A DNA stretch of 64,000 bases, taken from NCBI GenBank assembly GCA_029204225.1, contig CM055103.1, positions 20,834,709 to 20,898,708 on the forward strand, read 5' to 3'. The notes under the pieces are model-generated. The model saw only the letters and a list, made by a program, of their open reading frames with translations, was not told the DNA's origin and did no database searches. The position numbers were made by a program, and so were the translations under genes. The DNA is from Diphasiastrum complanatum (lineage: Eukaryota > Streptophyta > Lycopodiopsida > Lycopodiales > Lycopodiaceae). Below are positions 43,400 to 57,083 of the stretch, piece by piece. Position 1 is the first letter of the stretch. Every line of letters starts with the position of its first letter.

Positions 43400-44650
43400 T
43401 ATGCCAAAAAACAACCTTTTTATGAAAAAAATTGAAGTAGTGCAACTGATAAAAATACATTTGATACTCTAGAAGTCGAGCTTCTTCCTGAGATCGTGAG
43501 GAATCTGCGCAAAAGCAGTACATCCAAAAACTTGTAAGTTTGATAAAGGAGGTTTGGTACCTGTCCAAACTTCGAATGGTGTTTTGTCTGAGAGACCTTT
43601 AGTAGGACATTTGTTCTGAATATAGGTTGTTGTTGAAATAGCTTGAGCTCAGAAGGACTTCGAAAGTGTCGCATGTGATAACATGCACTTTGCCAATTCA
43701 ACTAAGGTTCTGTTCTTTCTCTCAGCAAGACCATTTGACTGAGGGGAATAGGAAGTAATGTGTTGTTGCTCAATGCCGTTGTTAAGGTAGTACTCCTTGA
43801 ATTCGGTGGAGATGTATTCTCCCCTGTTATTTGACTTCAGTGCTTTGATTCGTTTACCATTTTGATTATTAGCATGCTCTTTGAATTGTCTAAATTTGAT
43901 GAAAGCCTTTGATTAAACAACTGTTCTTCTGGAAAATTTGTCAATAAAGGTAATGAAATACTTTGCATCTAGCAATGATGGAGTTTGCATAGGTCCACAT
44001 CTATCTATATGAACAACATCTAACAGACCTTTTGTTGTATGTCTATGACTTGATCTAAAAGGAATCCTAGTCTACTTTTTTCAAAGATGCAGCTATGACA
44101 GACAGGGAGATCGACCTTACCAAAAGGATAGTCGAAATCAAGAACCATGGATTGTCTGGACATGTTCAAAATAGATGCATAATTCAAGTGTCCTAAGCGA
44201 TGATGCCATAGTAATGGTTTATTGACAAGAACAGAGGTTTTCAAGACTTGACTAGACTCAGAATAACAATGTGCCAATCTATATAAGTAACCTTGCCTCT
44301 TGCCGAGTGCAAGGATCTTATTACTCCTATCAATAATTCTGCATTGATCAGACTCAAACTCTACCCTATGACCTAAATCTGTAGTTCTACTTACTGATAA
44401 CATATTTGTAGAGAGTTTAGGAGCATACAAGACTTTTGACAGTAGTTTGAATTGATCTTGCTGGAATCTCAATCTTACAGTACCTTCACCTTCGATAGTG
44501 TGAGTACTATCATCACCAAGATGAGCATACTTCTTTGTGTTGTAAGACGTATAGGATTGGAAAATCTCACGATGATTGGTCATATGTTGAATAGCTCCAG
44601 AATCCAAAAATCACGAATCATCCGAATTCGTGTACTTGTCTGTTGTGTCG
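43400..44650 (-). pseudogene. Copia protease-integrase relic
   Basis: In order on the minus strand: 'SWFLDSGAIQHMTNHREIF' (protease, active-site DSG), 'LLSKVLYAPKLSTNMLSVSR', the integrase zinc region 'WHHRLGHLNYASI...CHSCIFEK', then, with frameshifts, 'SPQSNGLAERKNRTLVELAK' (third catalytic residue) and 'KTPFEVWTGTKPPLSNLQVF'. The frames shift at about 44,030, 43,900 and 43,640. There is no RT beyond 43,400. At 44,655 it abuts an LTR-like repeat that ends ...CTATGCTACA. Confidence 0.85.
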
Positions 44651-44654
44651 TCAG

Positions 44655-45480
<826 letters not shown>

Positions 45481-45640
45481 CCCTCGGCACTAGGTTGGAA
45501 CTGTCGTGAAGGGGCGCTGTTGTCGGTTCTTTTATTGCTGGGACATGGCTACTTCAGAAAAAGCGTGGATAAAATTCGCTTACGTAAAACCTGAGGCTTT
45601 ATTAGTGGATGATCAGCAAGAACTGGGACTTGCCAGATTT

Positions 45641-46126
45641 TCAATAATACCCATAAGGGTCTGGTGGCCATTCCAAATAACCTTGTTCATCAACAATTGG
45701 GTAGTTGAGGCATTCCATCAGAGTATCTCTTGCTTGACTCTCTTGTCTGTCCAGGTATTCATGGTATGCCATAACCTGAAGACTTTTCTCAGCAGTCAAT
45801 ATCAAAGATTTAGGACAAGGCTTTGTCATTGTAGGTGTTGGTGCTTGTTGTATTGGAGGCCTATTTGGGCTTGGATTCCCTGGATTTGGCCTTTGAAGAA
45901 TGGATATACCCGGATTTGGCATTGGTTTGGGCTGCTGTAGTATGGAACAATGAGACTTTGGTTGAATCTTGCTTGTTGAGGGACAATCATCAACTTTAGG
46001 CTTGCTGACAGCATGAAGTGCAAGGTTCTTGGTCTTTTGTTGCACTTGATCTTCTTGACCTTGCTGCACTTTGTTGCCTTGCATGTGGCTAGTATAATTG
46101 ACTAGCTTCACTTTGAATGGTACCAC
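45641..46126 (-). CDS. Pro/Gln-rich ORF, probably retroelement-derived
   Basis: 161 codons from MVPFKVKLVNYTSHMQ through a Gln-rich and then Pro-rich stretch ('KPMPNPGISILQRPNPGN') to 'LQVMAYHEYLDRQESQARDT'. There is no recognised domain. It sits between two LTR-like repeats together with copia pol traces, so it is more likely part of a mobile element than a host gene. The opposite strand also has an open frame over the same region, so coding is not certain. Confidence 0.3.
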   Translation of the reverse strand: MVPFKVKLVNYTSHMQGNKVQQGQEDQVQQKTKNLALHAVSKPKVDDCPSTSKIQPKSHCSILQQPKPMPNPGISILQRPNPGNPSPNRPPIQQAPTPTMTKPCPKSLILTAEKSLQVMAYHEYLDRQESQARDTLMECLNYPIVDEQGYLEWPPDPYGYY

Positions 46127-46499
46127 GTCAATAGTCGAATTCCACGATTTTTCAATTCAAATAGTCTAATAGTCTGAGGTTCACAAGGGTTCAAATATTT
46201 GATTCGACGATTGATCGAATCGATGATGATACTTTGACTCAACTGTCTTCGACGGTGTGATTGCATAGGTAACTGTCTTCAAATCTTGTGTATTTCTGCA
46301 GATTGTGTGACAGTGCGAATAAATATGCAACAACATGAATGAATTAAGATTAACAATGGAAGTTAGGAAGAAGAGAAAAATAAATCCAATATCCTCCTTA
46401 ATCTAGATCTATGAATGCCTTGATCTTCAGACTAAGTGATGCACAAAATCTATTGTGTGCATCAATGCTCAATGCCTTGGTGAATATATCTACTATCAT

Positions 46500-46990
46500 G
46501 TTCTGTATCTCATAGTACTCTAGAAATTACCTCTCTATTGAGAACTTTATAGTACACTAATTTAAAAAAGGCATTCAAATCAGAAGTGCTTGGTTTGTAG
46601 CCATGATGGATGAGAAATGTATTGATCCTTTGAAACCAAGCTTTGGCTAATTGTTTCAAGCCATATAGTGCCTTATGGAGTTTGGATACATGATTTTCCT
46701 TACCATTGATAATATATCCCTTGAGATGTATCATATAGATATCCTCTTCAATGATTCCATTTAGATAAGCTATTTATACATTGAGTTGGTGTACCTCCAA
46801 GTCGACTATAGCAGTGTACGATAGGAGTGCTTGACTATAGGATTGAAAGTCTCATTGTAGTCTATGTTTGGGATCTGTGAAAATCCTCGCACTACTAATC
46901 GAACTTTTCTTCGATCGATACTTCCGTCAGCTTTGTACTTAATCTTAAAAACCCATTTGCAATTGATAAGATTGTTGTTGGCAGGCAATT
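46500..46990 (-). pseudogene. Copia reverse transcriptase relic
   Basis: 'NCKWVFKIKYKADGSIDRRK' and 'RLVVRGFSQIPNIDYNETF' mark the start of copia RT. After a shift come 'KLHKALYGLKQLAKAWFQRI' and 'FLIHHGYKPSTSD'. The catalytic YVDD part is missing. It is probably the same element as the integrase end at 47.4-47.7 kb. Confidence 0.85.
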
Positions 46991-47368
46991 CAACTATTGA
47001 CCATGTCTAATTTTTAAATAGAGAGGCATATTCTCTATCTATTGCTTCTCTCTAGAGATCTGAGTCTAGTTGGTTGAGTGCCTCTTTCACAATACTCAGT
47101 TCCTAAATTAGATAGCAGACAGACTCATCAATGTACCTTGTAGGCTATGTGCATACTCTAATTAATCTTCATGGATGTGGCATAGGCTAAGGATCTTGTC
47201 CTTTGTTTTGTTGCTTTTGAGTAGTAGCAACATCTATTTGGATTCGTTGTCAAATAGTTGTTCGACTATCGACACATTCAAACATGAGGCTCAAATTGTC
47301 ATGTCGATGATAGGAGCATTCGATGGTTCTTCATCAGGAGCTTTGCTCTTTCCCTTTAAGTCGATGAA

Positions 47369-47725
47369 TTAATTCTTGATAAAGATGAAATCCCTATTGA
47401 AGAATGTCTTTGAGATATCGAAATCATACAACTCATAGGTATTATCTGAAGAAGTATAACCAATGTCGATGGATTTAAGACTTTGGAAGTTTAATTTCTT
47501 CCTTGTCTCTTTTGGAATCTGCATAGCAATACAACTGAATACTTGGAGGTTTCTCACTGATGGTTTAGATTTTGTCTTAACAGAGATCTGGCTTGAAGAT
47601 TTAAGATCTATATCAACCTTCTCTTTACGTTTATCCAATAAAGGTGGCACATCCACATGCTCACTGATTTTTGGATCAACCATTGAAATTGTCTCATTTG
47701 GTGGGTTTTTCCAATTCAGAACCAT
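47369..47725 (-). pseudogene. Copia integrase C-terminal relic
   Basis: 'SVRNLQVFSCIAMQIPKETR', 'KLNFQSLKSIDIGYTSSDN' and 'TYELYDFDISKTFFNRDFIF' correspond to the end of the copia integrase (usual LRVFGCxAxxxxPxxxRxKLDxxS...GYSxxxKxYRxxxxxxxxVxxSRDVxF). The first part of the integrase is not found upstream. Confidence 0.8.
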
Positions 47726-48496
47726 GTTATATGTTGCTTAGTTTTTTTTTAGTCATCGGTCCTATAGACTTCTCTTCTTTCACAATGACTGCTTTTGGTG
47801 GTTTCATTGGCGGGTCATCAAGAATATGTTGGACTCAAAATCTTGTAGGATCCTTATGGCTTTAGATTTGCTCATCTATCAGTTCTGCATTCTCATCATA
47901 GGATAAAGCATGACTAACATGAATAAGTTCATCTTCAATTGTATTTGGGATTGGATCAGTTGAAATTCAAGCTACGTTCATCATAAAGCTAACTAGAAAC
48001 AAGATTACGGTCTTCCATGGGAATGTTGCTTACTTCTGATTTGTCATCACATCAACACATGTAATCTCTATACAATCAACATTTGCTGCTTGCAATGATT
48101 GTACATTAGTAGTCATGAGAGAGCATCAAGATTGTGGCGCCGCTCTTTTGTGTAGGCCACTATAGTCTGCAAGTGCCATTCTTGCGATCTGTTATATGTT
48201 TTTGGCTCTTTTTTTGGACGGATTGCCATAAAGAGTTGTTTTTTCTAATTTTTATGGGTTTTTTGGATTTATGGAAGGGATTGGGTGCTTGGATCTTATA
48301 CCTCCCACCTCACAATCTCTCACCACAGTACAATCAAGCAGAAACTCACAAAAGAAATGCAAAACTAACTCCTAACCACGCTCTACTCTAACTCCCCACT
48401 AAAATTGACAACCACAAAATCTGAAAGAAAGGGTGAGAGAAGAAGAGAGTGAGAGAAAGAAAGAGAGAAATGCTATGCGGCGAGACGAGTGTGTGT

Positions 48497-48929
<433 letters not shown>

Positions 48930-48930
<1 letters not shown>

Positions 48931-50014
48931 ATCATCCATACCAAAAGACTTCAAAAAACCAAGAATTCTGCAATTTTGGAGGGAAAAAGTGAGCCAAAAA
49001 GTCATCAGATTTTGATTTCTCCCTATCCACTAGATAAGAACTCTTGCATGATTAGCAATAGCATGACGACATTCTCTCAGCCCTGCATAGAAGCCTATGA
49101 GAGTTACCTCCCATCATATTTTCAGAAAATGAAAAAAATCCATAAAAATTCAAAAAATCCCTGTAAAAATTATTAAAAATTCAAAACTATTCAGTAACCT
49201 TCGTCAGACCTCCTGTAGCTAGATCTCTCTGAGACAAGCTCATATATGAGTTTGCGAGAGTTATGTTTTAGTAGAAGACCCCCTACAAGAGTTCCCCAGT
49301 CCCAAAAGAGCCAAAATGAAGTGTTTTGCAGTCAAAAGCTTTGATATCTTAAAATGAACTGGGAAGTACCTCTCGTCCTCTTAATTGTAGCTAGATCTGG
49401 TATGGATCTAGCTTTGTATAAAGTGACAAAGGTTAACTCTCATAGATCTGAAAGTTATTGATGTATGAGGGGGTGTTTGATCACTTTTTGGCTCACATAT
49501 TCATCAATACTTTAAATTAACTCTCGCAGACTTGATCATTGATGGAAATACCTTTCTAAAGTCATGGACCATGTTGCGAGAGTTACTTGGTGAGGGTTCT
49601 CTAATTCTGAAAATAAGTTTACTTTTTTCAACACTTGAAACTCTCTTACAGTTTATTGGAGCAAGAAGAACTCTTGTAGACTCATCCGTGAGTTTATCTC
49701 AGTGAGATCTAGCTATAGGAGATCTAGGGAGAGTTAGTTGCAACCAAAACTGAAAAAAATAAGGTCTGCGAAGGTTCTGACAAAGAACTCTTGTAGAGCC
49801 AACCGTCGCATGATGAACCTTCACAGATATGACCAGTAGCTAGATCTATCTAGGTAGGCCAATCAAAATAAGGATCAGAGAGATCTCAAGAAAAAACAAC
49901 CGAAAAGAGCTAAAATCTCACTAATAGCCAATCAAACTGATTAGAGATCCTCACAGATCCAGATTGCTTTTCTCACATCCATCAAGATCTAATATCCTTG
50001 GACCTCTCCGACGA
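48930..50014 (+). other. Leader of the gypsy element at 50 kb
   Basis: No coding frame. Short motifs such as 'actctcgcaga', 'aactcttgtaga' and 'tagctagatct' recur many times between 49,200 and 49,900, as in the leader of the related element at 7.2-8.4 kb. The LTR is not located. Confidence 0.4.
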
Positions 50015-51650
50015 ATGAATCTAAGATCAGGACGAGCAGTACAAGAAGAGTTCAAAATCAAAAACCAAACCTTTCCAGTGTTGCAACCGCACATATTGAA
50101 GCAGAAGCAAGACCAGCCGCAATGGACCAGAAGCAGAAGCAGGACCAGTCGCAATGGCCCCAAAATATCAGCCCGTACCTATTGTACCTTTGCAAGCAAT
50201 CCAAAAGACACCTGAACTCGAGATGCCAAAATACAATGGATCCACATATCCTATCAGATTTTTTCAAATCTATGAACAAGCGTGCAATATCTACGACGTA
50301 TAGACTCTCGAGGAAAAAATAAAGTTGTTTCCTATGTCATTGGTAGTTGTAGCCCAAGACTAGTTCTTCAACCAGTCGGCCGAGGAAAAAGCCATGTGAG
50401 AAGGGGTCTCATCACCCGATTCAAACCAAGAAAGTTCATGGAAGGCCCATTTTTCTTAAGCAAAATCAAAATGAAAAAATGAGAAAGGATCCGAGACTAT
50501 ATGGAATGAGTCAAGCATCTACGATTCGAGTGCAACATGGACCTGACTCTAGTGATCATGTGGTTCCTAGCTGGGTTACCATGAAGCATAAGAAGAGAGC
50601 TTAAGCATCGGGATTAATATGCTATGTTGCAAGAAGCCATGGAAGATGCCATTAGAGAAGAAGATGAAGGGTCAGATAATGATTCAAGCCATCATTTGAT
50701 TCCCTCGGTAGCATCAACCTCCAATGCTTTCAGCATTTCACATGATCTACTAATGGATCAAATTACAAAGCTCCACAAATAGCAGATGGATTAGTTTACA
50801 ACCCAGTTTAATCAAAAATTGAAGGCTTTGCAAAGTACTGTAGCATCTTCTTCTATTGTGCTAGATCATAATCAGCTACAAAACCCACAACGAGAAAATG
50901 TATGATGCCTAGTTTGTATGCAAATCCATACAATCAATGAGTGTCCAGTTTTGAAACAAAATCTCAAACTGACACATCGGTATTGCCATCTGTGCAATGT
51001 ATAACTCAAATGAAAAGGGTCAAGCCATGCTATAATATCATTATATGTTGATGATTCCTTAATTATTAGCAATTCAAATCAGTTATTACTAAGAAACCAA
51101 ATCTCGACTTTTATCGGAATTCAAGATGACTGATTTAGGCCCAGTCCATTACCTACTCGGTATGGAGATTCATACACGAAACGACATTCTGCCCATTAAA
51201 CTCTCGAATTATTCAACAAAAGAGGAATCAATACCAGACTTCTTATCATTATCATCAAGAGGCACCTAATGCGGCCATGGTATGGGACTCCAATGAACCA
51301 GCAACGCATGGCATTACCTGCACCACCAGGGCCAGCTAACAATCAAGTGGCCCGAGTGAACCTATAAACAATGGAACACGATGTTCCACCCCAACCTAAG
51401 CAACAACAGTGGTATGGACCAGATGAGCCATATGTAGATCCGACCATCAATAAATACTTTGGAACATACGTTGCCCAGCCTCAATGCCAAGGTGGAAGAA
51501 TTTACGATTGCTACGGATGCAGAGAAGCGCATAGAATCATCGAACGTCTAAGGGCATTTACACACCCTTCTGTCGAGAATGCGGATATGGGCACTGTTAC
51601 AAGAATTTTCCATCAAGACCTAGAGCGAGTGCACCACTAAATCTGATCAC
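50015..51650 (+). pseudogene. Gypsy gag relic with zinc knuckles
   Basis: It starts MNLRSGRAVQEEFKIKNQ at 50,015. After frameshifts the capsid core reads 'LQAIQKTPELEMPKYNGSTY' and 'IRFFQIYEQACNIYDV', closely related to the gag at 6.6-7.2 kb. The C-terminal part (51,371-51,650) carries the Cys motifs 'RIYDCYGCREAHRI' and, in another frame, 'FCRECGYGHCYKNF'. A fragment of copia RT (about 51,010-51,220) lies inside it. Confidence 0.7.
51010..51230 (+). pseudogene. Copia RT fragment inside gypsy gag
   Basis: 'YVDDSLIISNSNQLLL' and, one frame over, 'SEFKMTDLGPVHYLLGMEIH' and 'TRNDILPI' are unmistakable copia RT (active-site YVDD and the DLGxxHYxLGMEI segment). Flanking sequence is gypsy gag, so this is either an insertion or a template-switch product. 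Confidence 0.8.
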
Positions 51651-52750
51651 ACTATAAACAACAAAAGCTCCAGAAAAAGTGCCACAAAAATCTGCCATGT
51701 CCGATGCTAGCTGTTACGTGAGCCTAGAAACGGAAGGGAGTGGCACCATCACCACCCTCCTCAGTATCACTGGATAAACTTTTGGCCGTCGGCGGACTAT
51801 ATCCTACTAAAGCCAAGGAAGAAGGTCAACAATATCAGAGAATATGCCATTGGATACATGAAGCCCAGACAGAGGAAGTTGCACAACCCAAGGAAACACT
51901 TGCAAAACTTCTAGCCACTGTAGTGTTAAAAAATCACAATTCTAGCTTGACTAATTTTGGTCATATGACTTGTATTTTGCTAAATAGTCATGATGTAGCA
52001 TGTCACACATGTCAAATAGCCTATGATATCTTTCATAATGATATTCTCAAGTTCATCTAAGTGATAGCACCTTTGTAATGAGTCCAAATCCAAGAGAGAG
52101 TAGGAGCTGTTTTTGGTAATTTTTACATTGTTGAGAGATTTCCATGACTCGAAACATAACTAGGTAGGGATGCAAGATCCACTTAAATAGCATTAGGGAT
52201 AGGGTTAGGGATGCTCAGGTAACTCCATACCTACTCAGATCTGAGATGGATCATGTATATATAGGTGATGATCTCTCACTCAAACCAATCAAGCAATTTT
52301 TTGATTTTCCTCTCATATTGGTGCAATTACTATCTATGTTTGTAGTTATTTTAGTTCTTGTGATTTCTAATCATTATTGGAGTATGTGTGGGTCTGGTGT
52401 ACTATGCTCAGAGTATGGGAGGCTGTACACTCACACGTGTGAAGCCACACACAAGAATTTGGGCCATTTAGTGAGAATTAGGCATAGATTTTGGTAGATT
52501 TTGATGGTGAAAATTGTGCTATTCTTATGGAATCATAGTCTATGTCTTCTCTCATCATTTCAAGTGACTTAGAATCATTTTTTTGATGTTATTTTTACAT
52601 TTATCAGAGCCTAAATGTTGAAATGAGTTAAATCCTTGCTTCTCATTAAGTTCTAGCACCATCAGTAGGCTCACCATTAAGAACAGATCTTAATGATTCT
52701 TTGTACAATCAAGAATTACCATTCTAAATGGGAGAGCCTGAGGTTCTATA
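51650..52750 (+). other. Gypsy gag-pol linker, decayed
   Basis: Contains one 106-codon frame (51,740-52,060, Lys/Gln/Thr-rich, 'GGLYPTKAKEEGQQYQRI'), probably the gag C-terminus. The rest is A/T-rich without recognisable motifs; 52,070-52,740 may be an unrelated insertion. Confidence 0.35.
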
Positions 52751-52757
52751 GACAGAA

Positions 52758-53458
52758 TTGCTCACAAGTATATTGACTAGAAAAATGAACTTATCCCTTG
52801 GAGAGTTTCTACAAATTGCACCACAAGCGAAGAGCGTTGTGGCAGAATGGATAAATTTGGAACTTGAACCAGCAACAAAAGAGCCATTGTATTGTGCAGG
52901 CTATGAGGGAACCACTAACTTCCTCAATATTGGAGCAACGTGGAAAATGAGCAACACAATATCACCCTACCAATTAGACACAAGCGATATGAGGATGAAG
53001 GGGCAGTGGTAGATGGAGGATCTGGTGTCAACTTGATCTCCACTACCTTAGGTTCTCAATTGAAACCAGCAAAATTTGCTATCAAACTAGCTGATCAGTC
53101 TTGTGTGAAACTAAAAGGTGTAGTTGAAGACATTCTAGTAAAAATAGTGGGAGTGCAATTTGTAATCACCTTCGTGGTAATAGAAATTCCAGAGTCTCCT
53201 TCTGCTTATCAAGTTCTACAAGAAAGACCTTGGTTGAGAGTCACGCAAGTGGTTCACAACTCGGGAACAAGAAATCTCACCTTCGAGGATAGAGAACAAG
53301 TAGTAAAGGTAGATCCAACCACTTGGGTGGTGAAACCTATTACACCCAAGGCTAATGATGGTTTTTATATCACAGATCACAACATTGATTTCCCAAGGAA
53401 GCCAAGGGAAGTCATTACAATTCTCAAACTGATATTGTGTGTTGGATGGAAGCATTAG
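52758..53458 (+). pseudogene. Gypsy aspartic protease
   Basis: The frame 52,940-53,458 encodes 'GAVVDGGSGVNLISTTLGSQ', a retropepsin active site (Asp-Gly-Gly/Ser-Gly), then 'LADQSCVKLKGVVEDILVKI' and 'VIEIPESPSAYQVLQERPWL', a typical pattern of plant gypsy proteases. The upstream overlapping frame (52,758-53,012) holds 'LEPATKEPLYCAGYEG'. Small shifts join them. Confidence 0.75.
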
Positions 53459-54426
53459 CCATAGTTGACTGTATGGCTGGGCATGCATGCCAACCGGAAT
53501 TAGATACAGAACCCAACACATCTTCACCAAAAGGTTACACCCTAGACACGCTAATAACTTATGGGGTGAACATGATAAATGTGGCACGGTTAGTAGCAGA
53601 ACCTATACCCAAGAAAGTTGAAGATGATTTGTGTTGGTACCCTGACAACATGCCTTTTCATACAATGAAAAAGCTGAGCTAATAAATGAACAGATCCTAC
53701 AACATGTGGATCTTGATCGGTATGGAATGAGAAGAATACCAGCTCAACCTCCACAAAAATTGCCAATAGCTAAAGTTTCCAAGATGGAACCACCCAAGGC
53801 ACCTACCACAAGGAAGAATCACATAAAGCAACGCTACAATCAGGTGATACGTTGGAGTGATCTATTGAAAGAAACGATAGCTATGGTTGATGCTACGTTC
53901 CCCAGAAAGATAACAAGGATGTAACCAAACATGTTGATAGAAAAAGAAAAAGAAAAATATCAGACTCCTTGAAATCCATCCAGTTGGAACTCGACACAAC
54001 GTCATCCCAAATGACTAGAAGCCCGCAACTTACAAGTCGTGCTAAGATCAACCTGTTGAAGGAAGAATTTCGTCGAACACTAGTTCACGAGATGCCAAAA
54101 ACATAAAAAATTATACCTTAGATGACATAGTAATTATGCTGCCGAAAGCGAAAAGAGAGCCTAATAAGGATAAGGAAACTAAGGAACAAGTCTTTGAAGG
54201 ACTTGCACGGACACAACCGATGAATCTAGTAGAGCCAGACAAAGAGGAGAAGATTGTTTATGTGGAGAACTCGATGCCAATTTCATTTATGAAATCGAGC
54301 ATACAAAATGGGTATCACCAATAGTCATAGTACCTAAAAAGAACGGCAAAATGCGAATATGTGTAAATCTAAAAGCGTTAAATGTGGTTACAAAGAAAGT
54401 GTCAAATATTGGAAAAATCTATCTAA
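53459..54426 (+). pseudogene. Gypsy pol linker and start of reverse transcriptase
   Basis: A linker with several broken frames leads to 'WVSPIVIVPKKNGKMRICVN' followed by 'LKALNVVTKK' (from about 54,309), the first conserved block of gypsy RT. The RT is cut at 54,426 by the TG of a copia LTR. The rest of RT, RNase H and integrase are not found after the insertion within the window. Confidence 0.75.
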
Positions 54427-55012
54427 TGTTGTGAGTAGGGGTCCTAAAAATGCCAAAGATGAATTAAGCTCTTTTGGCTTAGTAAAGACCCATCTTAGAA
54501 TAAAATATTCAAGGTAGGTAGAAGTAGAAACTCGAGCTACCATAGGAATTGCCATTTGTACTTTACATGCCACATTTAATGCATGAAAAGACTAGGTGGC
54601 ACAATTAGACATAGTGAGGTGGCTTGAGTAAGTCTAGATAGCTTGAAAGGTGGATTCACAACACCAATCCAACTCAAAGTAGGAGGAGAGTTCATGGATC
54701 TATATATATGTGATGTACTCTCATTGATAAAATGATGAAATTTGTGTGAATTGCAAATTTGGAGACAAGCTCTTTGTGCCCTCTCTCTCTACACGAGTTT
54801 TGTACTTTCTATTTTCTCTCTCTAGCCGAGTTGAGGCATTTATTATGCTTAGTTTCATATTTTGTTGACAGATCTTGCTTGTAACACAATAATATTTATT
54901 GTGTGATCAGCTTTCCTATTGACAACCAATGCTAGTCTGATCTTTATGGTATTATTGGGCTTAGGAGATCAAAAGTACATGTGTAGGGCGTCCCACACGT
55001 GTGAATTCAGCA
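54427..55012 (+). repeat. Copia 5' LTR
   Basis: It starts TGTTGTGAGTAGGGGTCC and ends CGTGTGAATTCAGCA, 586 bp, and is followed directly by TGGTATCA. It cuts the gypsy RT in two. U5-like 'tctctctctagccgag' is shared with LTR pieces at 1.85 and 26.2 kb. Confidence 0.75.
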
Positions 55013-55020
55013 TGGTATCA
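55013..55020 (+). other. Copia primer-binding site
   Basis: TGGTATCA, then GTTAC where GAGC would be perfect. It lies directly after the LTR end. Confidence 0.65.
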
Positions 55021-55142
55021 GTTACAAGCAATTCTATTCAAGAAGTTTGCAGATTTGATCAGATTTCAGGCTAGGAATTGTCTAGATTCTACTTTCTAGC
55101 TAGTTTGCAGTTTTCTGGTGATTTAGAGCTTCAAACCACTTT

Positions 55143-56351
55143 TGTTGTAAAGCTACCTTTACAAGCTTTACTTCCGGCGCCAGCTATGTCCCCGACGCCA
55201 GCAGCGCCCCTGCTGCTCCCGGCGCCACTGTGACCAGAATCCAGTCGGCGCCAAGTTCCTATGGCTGAAAATCTTTGATCGGTTCCAGCGGAGTCCAGAG
55301 AGCTCAGATCGATGTGCAATCACCTCACACGATCTAGGCATGATTAAAGGAAGCCTGAGGATCAATAAAATCTAGAGAGAGAAAATGACTTTCTAGAAAG
55401 AGAAAATCCTAGAGAGAGAAAAACGTGCTTTACCAGCTTGGGTAGAGTGCTTGGTATGAGGGGGGGTGCCGAATCACACCAATACTATAGGGGGGTGCGG
55501 GTTGCGACTCAGGGCGAGCTCCAACCAAGTCTCAACCTCCCTTGCTGGAATGTTATCATGGCTCTCGCCTTGGCATGCTAGCGCCCTAGAGACTAGGGTT
55601 GGTCACACACTTGAAATGTAACCTTCTTAGATTTATCAATAAAGTGGGATTTTTCTCAAACTGACTCTGATTACCTTCTGGGTTTCAGTGTTCGGTAAAA
55701 GCACTAGTTGTAAGGTCGCTCTCAAAATTTGTAACTTGGCACATAGCTGAGGGTCGTATCCCGGGACGCCAACGGTATGCCGTCGGGACCATTCGGTCCG
55801 TGGCGCCAGCGGTATGCTGTCGGGACCATTTGGTCCAGGAACTGGTTGTTTCCATATCTGTCACGGCTTGTGGTTCTGAGTGTTCCTTGCATGAACGTGA
55901 ATGGGTTAAGCTCTTGGGGAATGGGCTCTAATCTGTTGGCTGAGTTGGATGGCTTGCTTGGGTGGATGTTACTTGTTTATGGCTGTCCAGTCTGGCGTGG
56001 TGCCAGGTTGGCTTCCAGCGCTCGTGACGAAGCCTTTAGTTGGTTAAGTCTGATGTAAGTCAGACCGCTTGCTTGGAATGGGTGTTACTCGTTTGTAACA
56101 AAGCTTCGAGTTGGTTAAGTTTGATGTATGTCGGGCGGCTTGCTTGGAGGGAAGTCACCCACATCGGGACCCCCGATCTGGCATGGTGCCAGGTTGGATC
56201 TCAATGTTGGTTTTCGGAACTTCAAGTTGGCTAAGTCTAATCGTTGTTGGCGAGTTGGCTGCTTGTATGTCAAGTGGGTTTGGATGGCAAGAGTTGAAGG
56301 CTGGGAAGCTAAGTCGTGGTTCCCGGCTCCCTTTGGGATGCCTGCACTACA
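55143..56351 (+). repeat. 5' LTR of the LARD-like element
   Basis: 1209 bp, TG...CA. It contains short tandem repeats: 'ggtatgcCgtcgggaccatt' twice near 55,770-55,835, and a ~75-bp motif built on 'gttggttaagtYtgatgt' and 'gcttgcttgg' repeated three to four times at 55,930-56,260. Confidence 0.9.
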
Positions 56352-56353
56352 TG

Positions 56354-56366
56354 TGGTATCAGAGCC
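56354..56366 (+). other. Primer-binding site of the LARD-like element
   Basis: TGGTATCAGAGCC, a perfect tRNA-iMet complement, two bases after the LTR. Confidence 0.85.
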
Positions 56367-56436
56367 GACTGGCCGGTCAGCTATGCGGATCTCACAAAAA
56401 TGGTCACAGTTTGGGGTTCATCAAGACAACTGTTGT

Positions 56437-56832
56437 GCAAGGTGCTGCCCACAGTGTAAGCACGGGTGCGTCCACGGTCGGGGTGGTCGACAGAACGGGG
56501 GACTTGATGAGTCAAGGTGCTGCCCTTGAGGTGTAAGCATGGTCAGTTCTCGCGGTTCGGGCCTGGCGCTGTCTGCATGTAGGACAGATGAGGCAAAGTG
56601 CTGTCTAGGGAGGTGAAAGCACGGTCTGTATCTTGTGGGGTGTGAGGCGACATATTCGAACTGTACAAGTTACCCATTGATACAGAGATGCTGCTTGAAT
56701 TCGGGTGTAAAGCACGGGTGGTTAGCTGCCGGTGCGGGATAGCTGCCGATCGTTTAGCTATAAGGGCTATCGACCAAAAAGTGGTGGGGTGTGACTGAGG
56801 CAATGTGCTGCTTAATGGTGAAAGCACGGATA
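56437..56832 (+). repeat. Degenerate tandem motif array in the LARD interior
   Basis: Five copies of 'gtgctgcc...ggtgtaaagcacgg' at about 56,441, 56,515, 56,596, 56,688 and 56,805, spaced about 75-115 bp. No common reading frame. Function unknown; conserved spacing of short motifs in a non-coding element could reflect RNA packaging or dimer signals. Confidence 0.65.
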
Positions 56833-57083
56833 GTTGGAAGGGTGTCCTATGTGGGCTGATTCCGTGATCGATTTGTATGGGCGCGGCCAGACAAAGGTCC
56901 GTTGGCAGGACCATCTCAAAGGGTGACCTTGTCTTTGTTACTTGTTAGTAAACCTGCCTGAGTGTCTTACGTGTATGTATTCGTGCTTTTCCTGGTTTGC
57001 ATGATTGCTTGTGATACAAGGAGCTGATGGCTCGAGAAGGAACCTTTTCTTTTGAAGGTTGATACCATCAAACAAAGAGGACT

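Noticed and set aside
55777-56536. Plus-strand frames in the LARD LTR (also 59,155-59,716)
   Set aside because: They lie across the LTR in both copies and follow its tandem repeats; their openness reflects repeat structure, not a protein family.
56543-56914. 123-codon minus frame in the LARD interior
   Set aside because: Antisense to the element, overlaps a non-coding repeat array and has no motif.
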